DNA of 13,984 bases from Rickettsiales bacterium (GTDB taxonomy: Bacteria > Pseudomonadota > Alphaproteobacteria > Rickettsiales > UBA1997), in NCBI GenBank assembly GCA_947455845.1, contig CANGQE010000012.1:1-13984 (forward strand). The letters run 5' to 3'. Shown piece after piece: positions 7,076 to 13,984 of this stretch. Below the pieces are notes generated by a model. It had not been told where the DNA came from. It worked only from the letters and a program-made list of their open reading frames with translations, and did not search any database. The translations under genes were made by a program, and so were the position numbers. The number at the start of each line of letters is the position of its first letter. The first letter of the stretch is position 1.

Positions 7076-9463
7076 ATGCGCATCTCAACCGCCAAACCAT
7101 CCAAAGAGAAAATCACCAAACATGAAGTTTCGGCAGCGCATTTTATTCCCTACAAATGCCACTGGAATTCGGACACGATTTTAACTCACAAAGAAGAACT
7201 GGTTCGCGTAATAAAAGTTAAAGGTTTTGCCTTTGAAACCGCTGATGACATTGACATTGATTTAAAAAAGAACGCCCGCAACAACCTTTTAAAAGGGATG
7301 TCTTCCGGCAATTTTTCGCTTTATTTTCACACGATGCGACGCAAGGAAAAGGGCTTTCCTGACGGCGTAATGCCTGACCGCTTTTCCAATCGCGTTAATC
7401 GCGAATGGGCGGCAAAACACTCCAATGACAAAAGTTTTATTAACGAACATTACTTCACTTTAGTTCGAGGTGCCGACACTTCAGGTGCTGCCGTGATTGA
7501 ACACATGGCGAAAAAATTGCAGCATAAAACTGACAAATCTTCGTGGGAAAATTACATGCGCGAGGCTTACGATGAAATTGAAGAAATGACCGAGCGTATT
7601 TTAAACGGTTACGGCAATTACGGTCCGCGCTTACTCGGACTCGTTGATAATGAAGATGGTGTCACTTCCGAAATTTTAGAATTTTTATCACGCCTGGTAA
7701 ATTGCGGCTATTCGCAACCAATGACTGTACCTCTTGGCCAAGTTTCTAATCACTTGCCGATTAGCCGACTTTATTTCGGCAATAAATCAATTGAGGCACA
7801 TCACCCAACTGGTATCAAATATGCCGGTATTGTTTCGATTAAAGAATATCGGCCTTCTACTCACGCCGGTGTTTTTGACGGCTTTATGCAAATGCCTTTT
7901 GAGTTAATTATTACTCAGGCATTTTCTTTTATTAATCGCATGGTAGCGATTAGTTCGATGCAATTACAACAACGCCGTCTCGTTCAATCAGAAGACGTTG
8001 CGGTATCACAAATTCAAGAAATTGACTCGGCGCTTGATTCTGCGATGAGCGGTGAATTTGGCTTTGGCAATCACCATTTGACTGTGCTCTGCATTGAAGA
8101 TGCGCCTAAAGCTTTAGAAAGTGCTTTGTCTCTTGCTGTTGTTGAGCTATCAAATGCGGGTATTACAGGTGTTCGCGAAAAAATGAATCTGGAACCGGCT
8201 TACTGGTCACAACTACCTTGTAATGCTGAATATATGGCACGACGTTGTACGGTGAACACTCTCAATATTGCCGCCTTTGCCTCATTTCATAATTATCCTT
8301 CCGGCAAAAGAAAAAAGAATCACTGGGGTGACGCTGTTACGGTGTTAAATACCGTTTCCGGAACACCTTATTTTTTCAGTTTCCACGTGCGCGACGTTGG
8401 TCATAGCATGATTATCGGTCCAACCGGTGCCGGTAAAACCGTACTTCTAAACTTCCTGTGCGCTCAAGCTCAAAAATTTAACTGCCGCCTCTTTTTCTTT
8501 GATAAAGATCGTGGTGCTGAAATTTTCGTACGCGCCATTCGTGGTCGCTACATGATTCCTGATGCGGCAAAAGCTTCCGGCTTCAATCCCTTTCAGTTAG
8601 AAGATAACGCCGTCAACCGCTCTTTCCTGATCGACTTTATGAAAGCTTTGGTAATGGTCGGGGACGCCACCTTACCAGCCCATGAAATTGAACGTATTAA
8701 TGAAGCGGTGAAAGGTAATTACAAACTACCATTCGAACAAAGAAGAATACGTAACATCGCACCATTCATGGGAATAGGCGGTCCTGGAACTTTAGCAGGT
8801 CGCTTGGCAATGTGGCACAGTGGCGGTTCACACGCTAAGCTTTTTGATAATGAAGATGACGTAATTGACTTTAATTCTGCCCGCACTTTCGGCATTGAAA
8901 TGGGTCGTATCTTGGCCGATAAAGCCTGTATTGGACCTGTTCTACTTTATTTATTTCACCGCATTCAAAGCTCTCTTGACGGCTCACCGACAATGATCGT
9001 TTTGGATGAGGCTTGGGCATTAATTGGCAACCCCGTTTTTGCGCCAAAAATTAAAGACTGGCTGAAAGTTTTAAGAAAGCTTAATACCTTCGTAGTATTT
9101 GCAACTCAGTCGGTAGAAGATGCGGCCAAAAGTAGTATTTCAGACACTTTGGTTCAACAAACCTCGACCCAAATTTTCCTACCCAACTTAAAAGGAACAA
9201 TTCTTTACCGAGAAGTTTTCATGTTGAGTGAGCGTGAATTTAATCTGGTAAAAACTACCGATCCCGGAACCAGATTTTTCCTCGTAAAACAAGATAGTGA
9301 CGGAGTTATTGCCCGTATCGATCTTGGCGGAATGGATGACGTCATCAGAGTACTTTCTGCCCGTGCTGAAACAGTAATTTTAATGGATGAAATTATTGAA
9401 GAAGTCGGCGACGACCCTGACGATTGGTTACCAATTTATTACGAACGTAGTCGTGGCAAATAG
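7076..9463 (+). CDS. virB4: Type IV secretion system ATPase VirB4
   Basis: 795 residues, typical for VirB4/CagE. The N-terminal domain begins around H-F-I-P-Y-K and L-V-R-V-I-K-V-K-G-F-A-F-E (about 22-54). The C-terminal RecA-like domain carries Walker A G-P-T-G-A-G-K-T (448-455), Walker B M-I-V-L-D-E-A-W (640-647) and the downstream segment F-A-T-Q-S-V-E-D-A with L-V-Q-Q-T-S-T-Q-I-F-L-P-N, all expected in VirB4. It works as a hexameric cytoplasmic ATPase at the inner membrane, powering pilus or channel assembly and substrate transfer. virB6 follows after 25 nt, the order found in the rickettsial vir (rvh) cluster. virB3, which normally precedes virB4, is missing from the 79-nt upstream gap and is not fused to this N-terminus. 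No Shine-Dalgarno sequence is visible before the ATG. Confidence 0.96.
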   Translation: MRISTAKPSKEKITKHEVSAAHFIPYKCHWNSDTILTHKEELVRVIKVKGFAFETADDIDIDLKKNARNNLLKGMSSGNFSLYFHTMRRKEKGFPDGVMPDRFSNRVNREWAAKHSNDKSFINEHYFTLVRGADTSGAAVIEHMAKKLQHKTDKSSWENYMREAYDEIEEMTERILNGYGNYGPRLLGLVDNEDGVTSEILEFLSRLVNCGYSQPMTVPLGQVSNHLPISRLYFGNKSIEAHHPTGIKYAGIVSIKEYRPSTHAGVFDGFMQMPFELIITQAFSFINRMVAISSMQLQQRRLVQSEDVAVSQIQEIDSALDSAMSGEFGFGNHHLTVLCIEDAPKALESALSLAVVELSNAGITGVREKMNLEPAYWSQLPCNAEYMARRCTVNTLNIAAFASFHNYPSGKRKKNHWGDAVTVLNTVSGTPYFFSFHVRDVGHSMIIGPTGAGKTVLLNFLCAQAQKFNCRLFFFDKDRGAEIFVRAIRGRYMIPDAAKASGFNPFQLEDNAVNRSFLIDFMKALVMVGDATLPAHEIERINEAVKGNYKLPFEQRRIRNIAPFMGIGGPGTLAGRLAMWHSGGSHAKLFDNEDDVIDFNSARTFGIEMGRILADKACIGPVLLYLFHRIQSSLDGSPTMIVLDEAWALIGNPVFAPKIKDWLKVLRKLNTFVVFATQSVEDAAKSSISDTLVQQTSTQIFLPNLKGTILYREVFMLSEREFNLVKTTDPGTRFFLVKQDSDGVIARIDLGGMDDVIRVLSARAETVILMDEIIEEVGDDPDDWLPIYYERSRGK

Positions 9464-9488
9464 CAAAAACGGAACTTAAAAAAGATTA

Positions 9489-12400
9489 GTGAAAATTTTT
9501 CAGTCAAAAATATTTAGAAACCTGATCCAAACCTTGCTGGTTTTTATTGTCGTTTTTGCTAGTTCCTGCCCATTTTTTCCAAGCTCTTACGCTGCTACAG
9601 GAACTGATTACGGGGTGGGCAGAACACGCTCCTGCAGCTCTTCTGGTGAACCAAGTACCTTAGAATTTGACCCGACTACCGGCGGTCATGACGTAGAATT
9701 CGTAATGTCGAATCCGGTATGTATAACCGTAGCCGTGACAACTTATGCCTCCTTTAAAATCGCAATCGCTATCATGAATGGATATTGCGGATCCGGCAGC
9801 GCGATTCCAAGAGTTATCCCTTCTCCTATTCAAGATGCCTATGAAATTTCAAAAGCTACTGTTAAAGCAGCGCAACAAGGAGCGTCAGGGAATATGACCT
9901 GCGCAACAGCGTTAACTCCAGTAGCGCTCGCCTTTATCAATGTTATTGCCCAGTTGGGAATTATTTACGCAATTGCCCTTCCCGCTTATCAAAATACCTC
10001 AATATGCGGAGCCCACGTTATCAACAATAGTTCTACTGAAAAAGCTTGGTTAAAACCCAATCCCACATTATTCAACTTAAGCGCTGCCGATCATAAGCAG
10101 GAAGTGCAATTAGCGATTGATCAATATGCCCGAAATGCAGACGAACAAGATCAACTTAGCCTTGAATCCGGAAATAAAAATTACCGTGAATGGTATTACG
10201 GCGGAGTAGAATATGAAGATAATCCAGATAGCACTGACGAAGCATGTCGCGATCCTGCAGCAACTCCCGAAGATAGAGCTTACAGTAGCTATCCTAAACA
10301 AAAATATTATCTCAAAGGCCTCGAAACCGGTAATTATAACTGCAAACGCTACAATATTATGCCGGGAGCAAATGATCCGGCGACGGGTCTACCATTTACC
10401 GGAGATCGCCTCAGTGATTTCAAGAAAGCCTATGCTTGCTGTATAAATAGAAGCCAAAACTATATCTGTATTAATTACAAAGATGCAGTTCAAGCCGGCA
10501 CCGGCAATGGTGGCTATAACAAGTTCTGCCGCTCCGGCAGTTTATGCCCGATAGGCGGGATCACCTTCTCCACTAAAGCACTTGATAATGGCCGCTTAAT
10601 TTGCGCCGAAACTTACAGTCTCTGCCCTTATAATTTTTCCATTGGTGGCGGCACCGAATATTGCGATTATTATCGCGATGGAATCTGGAGTGGAGGTAGA
10701 TGGAACATGATTACTCCCGAAGAAATTGAAAGAGGAGAATGCTCAAGTAATAGTGAAATTAGAGATGCCGATTGCACTTTTAATGCCAAGGCCGGTAAGT
10801 GTAAAAATTATTGCCAATATCTTACCCATTGCACCAAAACTTCCGATGCAACTTATCAATATACCAGCAGCTTAGGATCACCATATTTCTCGGATGCTTG
10901 CGTAAATTTTGTCGGAGACTCACAAAACTCCACTTCTTTCAATGGCGGTTCTTTACTGGGTAGTCAGCGCCATTTTAGCGCTCCAATTGCTCAATGCGTA
11001 AAAGAAACCTTGGAAAATGTTTTTTATAATCGCGCCGGCCATAGCCAATGTTTAAACGTTAACGAATATCCTTCCGCTGCCGGAATTTGCCCTAGCGATC
11101 AATATCAAACTGACGGCTCTTCCTTTATTTATAAAAAAGGCAACACAGTAAAAACCGTTTCCTTCTTCTCCAAATTGCAAGACACAATGCAGGATATTGT
11201 AAGGCTGGTGCTAACACTGTCGGTAACTTTTTACGGCATGAATATTCTTTTGGGAAAAAATGATATTAGGGTCAAAAAAGATATTTTGGTCTATATCTTA
11301 AAAATCGCCATGGTGCTTTACTTCTCCACCGGTGATGCTTGGCAAAGCATGTTTTTCCAAGGCGTTTATGGCGCTTCCATGGAATTCTCGCGCATGGTCT
11401 TCAAAATTGAAGCCAACCAAAATGAATTAAAAAGAGATGGCTGCCAATTCGGTAAGATTACTCTGGTTACCGATGACGATACCAGCGGCGTCATGCTTGA
11501 TACCGGAAAAAATTATCCACCCGGAAAAGAATATCTGGCTTTATGGGACACTCTCGATTGCAAAATTATGCGCTATCTTGGCTTTGGACCTGAGGTTTCC
11601 ACAGCTAATATCGCGTCTCTAATTTTTGCCGGCTTCCTTACCGGAGCTGTAGGAATTTACTTTGCCTTGGCAGTTATGTTTTTTGGATTCTTCTTCATTT
11701 CCGCAACAATAAGAGCGCTGCATATATTCCTCTCCTCAGCACTATCGATCATTATCTTTGTTTTCGTCTCGCCGATAATCATCCCCTGCTGTCTGTTTGC
11801 CAAAACCAACAATATTTACAAACAATGGCTTACAAACTTGATCAGCTTCTGCTTTCAACCCATGATTCTTTTTGCCTATATCGCCATTTTCTGCACAGTT
11901 ATGGATAAGGCTTTAATTGGCAGTGCGATCTTCGTAGGAACAGCTCCGTCAAAAACAATTTCCTGTAGCGAAGTTTGTCAAGATTACGACGGTGATACTG
12001 TTGATTATGAAGATAACGTTCCTCCGGCTTGTGATCAACCCGGACAAAAATTAATTGACCCGATGAATGATAGCGTTGCCTGCCTTATCGGAATTAACAG
12101 CTTCGGTAAATTCCCCGGTTTTGAATTATTGGGAATTAGTCTGCCTGTCCTATCCAATATCTTAACCGGCGATGTTAAAGGGAAAATTATCACCCTTCTC
12201 AAAGGCGCTTTAGTGATGTATCTGCTTTATAAATTTATGGATGAAATACCCGGAATTACATCAAGCTTAATCGGAGGCGCAGCCTTACCCGCAAGCTCGC
12301 CATCAGCTGTTGAGATGTTCAATAAAACAGCGGGATTTCTGGCTGCAATACAAAAACGTGCCAATCGAGCTATGAAAAAAGGGGCAACCAAAGCTGGCAC

Positions 12401-12578
12401 CGCACTCCAAAATTCAGCTAATAAATATGGTAATCAGGGTAAGTCAGTGGGCGAAGCTCAGGATGCTGCTGGTGCCGATAGGACAGGAGCACCTAGCAGT
12501 GGCGGTGATGAAAGCGGTAGTGGCGGAGGAGGAGGCGATAACGAAGATGAAGATGAGGATGGTGAAGATGGTAAGTAG
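9489..12578 (+). CDS. virB6: Large rickettsial-type VirB6/TrbL inner-membrane channel protein
   Basis: 1029 residues, about three times the size of Agrobacterium VirB6, as in Rickettsiales VirB6-like proteins. It starts with GTG 25 nt after virB4. Residues 1-35 form a signal sequence or anchor (cleavage possible after S-S-Y-A). A region of roughly 500 residues has more than 20 cysteines, including C-A-E-T-Y-S-L-C-P-Y-N-F near 372, suggesting a disulfide-rich periplasmic domain. The membrane core follows: segments near 570-590 and 598-615, then a dense cluster at about 706-815 (including A-L-A-V-M-F-F-G-F-F-F-I). A D-rich loop D-Y-D-G-D-T-V-D-Y-E-D-N (832-843) resembles one thrombospondin type 3 calcium-binding repeat. 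A last segment lies near 900-915, and the tail ends in a Gly/Ser/Asp/Glu-rich stretch. Only one copy is present, whereas related clusters have several in tandem. Confidence 0.88.
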   Translation: MKIFQSKIFRNLIQTLLVFIVVFASSCPFFPSSYAATGTDYGVGRTRSCSSSGEPSTLEFDPTTGGHDVEFVMSNPVCITVAVTTYASFKIAIAIMNGYCGSGSAIPRVIPSPIQDAYEISKATVKAAQQGASGNMTCATALTPVALAFINVIAQLGIIYAIALPAYQNTSICGAHVINNSSTEKAWLKPNPTLFNLSAADHKQEVQLAIDQYARNADEQDQLSLESGNKNYREWYYGGVEYEDNPDSTDEACRDPAATPEDRAYSSYPKQKYYLKGLETGNYNCKRYNIMPGANDPATGLPFTGDRLSDFKKAYACCINRSQNYICINYKDAVQAGTGNGGYNKFCRSGSLCPIGGITFSTKALDNGRLICAETYSLCPYNFSIGGGTEYCDYYRDGIWSGGRWNMITPEEIERGECSSNSEIRDADCTFNAKAGKCKNYCQYLTHCTKTSDATYQYTSSLGSPYFSDACVNFVGDSQNSTSFNGGSLLGSQRHFSAPIAQCVKETLENVFYNRAGHSQCLNVNEYPSAAGICPSDQYQTDGSSFIYKKGNTVKTVSFFSKLQDTMQDIVRLVLTLSVTFYGMNILLGKNDIRVKKDILVYILKIAMVLYFSTGDAWQSMFFQGVYGASMEFSRMVFKIEANQNELKRDGCQFGKITLVTDDDTSGVMLDTGKNYPPGKEYLALWDTLDCKIMRYLGFGPEVSTANIASLIFAGFLTGAVGIYFALAVMFFGFFFISATIRALHIFLSSALSIIIFVFVSPIIIPCCLFAKTNNIYKQWLTNLISFCFQPMILFAYIAIFCTVMDKALIGSAIFVGTAPSKTISCSEVCQDYDGDTVDYEDNVPPACDQPGQKLIDPMNDSVACLIGINSFGKFPGFELLGISLPVLSNILTGDVKGKIITLLKGALVMYLLYKFMDEIPGITSSLIGGAALPASSPSAVEMFNKTAGFLAAIQKRANRAMKKGATKAGTALQNSANKYGNQGKSVGEAQDAAGADRTGAPSSGGDESGSGGGGGDNEDEDEDGEDGK

Positions 12579-12597
12579 CCTTTAATACAAGAATTAA

Positions 12598-12691
12598 CTG
12601 GTCGAGCGGAGTCTAGACCCTTAGAGGTTAATGCTTCCGAAGCTGCAAAAAGGATTCAAACATTAAAATGGTCTCAACTCCTCTCAACCAG
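12598..12691. repeat. Facing pair of REP-like palindromic motifs downstream of virB6
   Basis: 12598-12619 reads CTGGTCGAGCGGAGTCTAGA plus CC. Facing it, 12670-12691 is an inverted copy, GGTCTCAACTCCTCTCAACC plus AG. The two differ at 4 of 22 positions and could pair across a 50-nt spacer. Each also contains internal GGTC/GACC symmetry. A third copy at 13963-13984 differs from the first at one base. This looks like REP/BIME-type intergenic repeats. The paired structure could mark the 3' end of the virB4-virB6 transcript, though no U tract follows. Confidence 0.6.
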
Positions 12692-12705
12692 CTAATCTTG
12701 AGGGA

Positions 12706-12733
12706 TTGACATTTAGTAACTTGTCTCTTTAAT
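12706..12733 (+). promoter_or_regulatory. Sigma70-type promoter of the tRNA-Thr gene with GC-rich discriminator
   Basis: TTGACA (12706-12711, perfect -35) and TTTAAT (12728-12733, five of six to TATAAT) are separated by 16 nt. They are followed by GCCCGCCCGC (12734-12743). A GC-rich discriminator between the -10 box and the start site is typical of stable-RNA promoters under stringent control. Transcription would start near 12740, leaving about 13 nt of leader before the mature tRNA. It stands out sharply from the AT-rich surroundings. Confidence 0.72.
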
Positions 12734-12753
12734 GCCCGCCCGCATTTAAGAAT

Positions 12754-12828
12754 GCTGTCATAGCTCAGCGGTAGAGCACTTCATTGGTAATGAAGAGGTC
12801 GCGGGTTCGATTCCCGCTGACAGCACCA
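12754..12828 (+). tRNA. tRNA-Thr (anticodon GGT)
   Basis: A full cloverleaf can be drawn. The acceptor stem is GCTGTCA (12754-12760) with TGACAGC (12818-12824); the D stem is GCTC/GAGC (12763-12766, 12774-12777). The anticodon stem CTTCA/TGAAG encloses loop TTGGTAA with anticodon GGT at 12786-12788. The T stem GCGGG/CCCGC encloses TTCGATT. Discriminator A at 12825 is followed by an encoded CCA (12826-12828). Anticodon GGU reads ACC/ACU threonine codons. It has its own strong promoter upstream. The yejE stop on the other strand lies 7 nt away with no terminator between. Confidence 0.97.
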
Positions 12829-12835
12829 TCTTACA

Positions 12836-13837
12836 CTACTTCCTCGTATCAAATGCATCACGCATTGCTTCACCAATAAAAACCAGCAAAGTTAGAAGTG
12901 TTGTAATTAAAACAAAGCCGCTGATTCCAAGCCAATAAGCTGTTAAATTATTTTTTCCCTGCGCCAATAATTCACCTAAAGATGGCGATCCGATTGGTAG
13001 TCCCAACCCCATAAAGTCAAGCGAAGTTAAAGTTGTAATTGAACCGGCTAACAAAAAAGGCAGGTTAGCAATAATTATTGGTGAAGCATTGGGTAAAATG
13101 TGACGAAAAATAATGCGAAAATTACTAGCTCCCAAAGCTTTACTGGCACGAACAAAATCAAAATTCCGCAGTCGCAAAAATTCTGCACGCACGTAACCCA
13201 CCAATGACATCCAGCTAAATAACAACATCAATCCCAGAAGCGTAAAGAAGCTTGGCTCAATTATTGAAGATAAAATTATCAGTAAAAATAATACCGGCAT
13301 GCTCGACCAGATTTCCATAAAGCGCTGTAAAATCAAATCGCACAGCCCACCAAAATATCCCTGAATTGCTCCCAAAAAAATTCCCAAAACAGCGCTGAAA
13401 AAAGTTAAAGTCAGACCAAAAATTAATGAGACTCTAATACCGTAAATGACACGCGCTAAAACATCGCGGCCACTATCATCAGTACCTAGAAGGTTAGAAA
13501 ATGTGGGCTTGGAAGGTGCGGGACTAGTAACATCGTAATTAATCGTATCGTAAGAAAAAGGAATTAGCGGAAAAATTAGCCAACCATTTTCTTTGATTAA
13601 TTGCTGAACTTGCGGATCGCGAAAATCAGTGGCGGTTTCAAACTCACCGCCAAAATTTGTTTCTGGGACGGAGTGAAAAATCGGAAAACAAAATTCGCCG
13701 TTAAAGCGCACTAGAAGCGGTTTGTCATTAGCGATTAACTCTGCTAGGAGAGTAAGAATAAAAATAGCGCTGAGAATGAGGAAAGAGGCGTAACCACGTT
13801 TATTTTTTTTGAACCTGGTGAGGGAGTTTGGTTGCAT
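12836..13837 (-). CDS. yejE: ABC transporter inner-membrane permease YejE (peptide / microcin C type)
   Basis: 333 residues from the ATG at 13837. An in-frame GTG at 13888 would add 17 residues (V-H-R-F-A-R-K-I-L...). I prefer the ATG because the family begins shortly before an R-F-x-x-N-(K/R)-R-G-Y motif, and neither start has a clear ribosome site. It tracks E. coli YejE (about 341 residues) throughout: E-L-I-A-N-D-K-P-L-L-V-R after the first membrane segment, G-G-E-F-E-T-A-T-D-F-R-D-P, L-L-G-T-D-D-S-G-R-D-V-L-A-R, the EAA loop R-A-S-K-A-L-G-A-S...H-I-L-P-N-A, S-L-D-F-M-G-L-G-L-P, and the end I-G-E-A-M-R-D-A-F-D. It forms the permease heterodimer with YejB for peptide import. It is unusual in standing alone: yejB is about 9 kb away and no yejF follows. 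It converges on the tRNA-Thr gene. Confidence 0.92.
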   Translation of the reverse strand: MQPNSLTRFKKNKRGYASFLILSAIFILTLLAELIANDKPLLVRFNGEFCFPIFHSVPETNFGGEFETATDFRDPQVQQLIKENGWLIFPLIPFSYDTINYDVTSPAPSKPTFSNLLGTDDSGRDVLARVIYGIRVSLIFGLTLTFFSAVLGIFLGAIQGYFGGLCDLILQRFMEIWSSMPVLFLLIILSSIIEPSFFTLLGLMLLFSWMSLVGYVRAEFLRLRNFDFVRASKALGASNFRIIFRHILPNASPIIIANLPFLLAGSITTLTSLDFMGLGLPIGSPSLGELLAQGKNNLTAYWLGISGFVLITTLLTLLVFIGEAMRDAFDTRK

Positions 13838-13962
13838 TGGTTTTATTGAGACAATTTTTAATATTTTCCGTGCGAAGCGGTGAACCACGTCACGAGTAAA
13901 AATGTTTTATTTCTAATTCAAATAAACACGAGAGGAAAAATACAATACCATACCAAAACCCG

Positions 13963-13984
13963 CTGGTCGAGCGGAGTCGAGACC
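13963..13984 (+). repeat. REP-like motif, third copy (at window edge)
   Basis: CTGGTCGAGCGGAGTCGAGA plus CC matches the motif at 12598-12619 at 21 of 22 positions, in the same orientation, and the inverted motif at 12670-12691 at 19 of 22. It lies upstream of yejE and is cut by the window end, so a facing partner may follow. The rest of the yejE upstream stretch (13889-13962) shows nothing else clear. Confidence 0.6.

Noticed and set aside
9560..9575. Possible lipoprotein signal (A-S-S-C) in VirB6
   Set aside because: The -3 residue is alanine instead of the usual leucine or similar, and the hydrophobic stretch continues past the cysteine; an ordinary signal or anchor is more likely.
10110..11622. 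Short open frames on both strands inside virB6
   Set aside because: They overlap the continuous virB6 frame, lack start signals and resemble nothing known.
13838..13888. GTG start for yejE adding 17 residues
   Set aside because: The extension has no counterpart in E. coli YejE and no ribosome site; the ATG at 13837 gives a family-like N-terminus. It cannot be fully excluded.

Overview
The window looks like chromosome from an AT-rich alphaproteobacterium, most likely an intracellular member of the Rickettsiales or a near relative. This is inferred from the very large cysteine-rich VirB6 next to VirB4, the NrdB tail, HslV with a short propeptide, an AmpG-type permease, and YejB/YejE permeases. 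No search could be run, so the placement rests on recognised protein families.

Left end (1-1029): the last 60 codons of nrdB (ribonucleotide reductase beta) run directly into a ModA-like periplasmic binding protein; its ATG follows the nrdB stop with no gap. A hairpin terminator at 993-1016 separates this pair from the converging leftward block. Leftward block (1030-5602, minus strand): hslV, tolB, yejB and a CorC/CNNM-type membrane protein, in transcription order. hslV and tolB are 3 nt apart. The other two junctions are filled with palindromic DNA. A 159-bp MITE-like element flanked by TTA copies sits exactly at the yejB stop codon, and an AT-rich inverted repeat contains the yejB start codon. 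A second member of that AT-rich family lies between the divergent hslV and ampG.

Rightward block (5755-12828, plus strand): ampG (muropeptide permease), then virB4 (type IV secretion ATPase) and a 1029-residue virB6 (inner-membrane channel component), then short REP-like palindromes and a tRNA-Thr(GGT) with a strong stable-RNA-type promoter. yejE (minus strand) converges on the tRNA with 7 nt between them. The window ends in another copy of the REP-like motif.

Most genes are envelope functions: peptide or muropeptide import (Yej, AmpG), outer-membrane integrity (TolB), protein quality control (HslV) and secretion (VirB4/VirB6). Usual partners are missing here: hslU, modBC, yejA/yejF and virB3. 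yejB and yejE, normally adjacent, are about 9 kb apart. No phage, CRISPR array or defence cassette was seen. The most informative signal is the palindromic repeat landscape, especially the insertion that seems to have split a formerly coupled yejB-corC junction.
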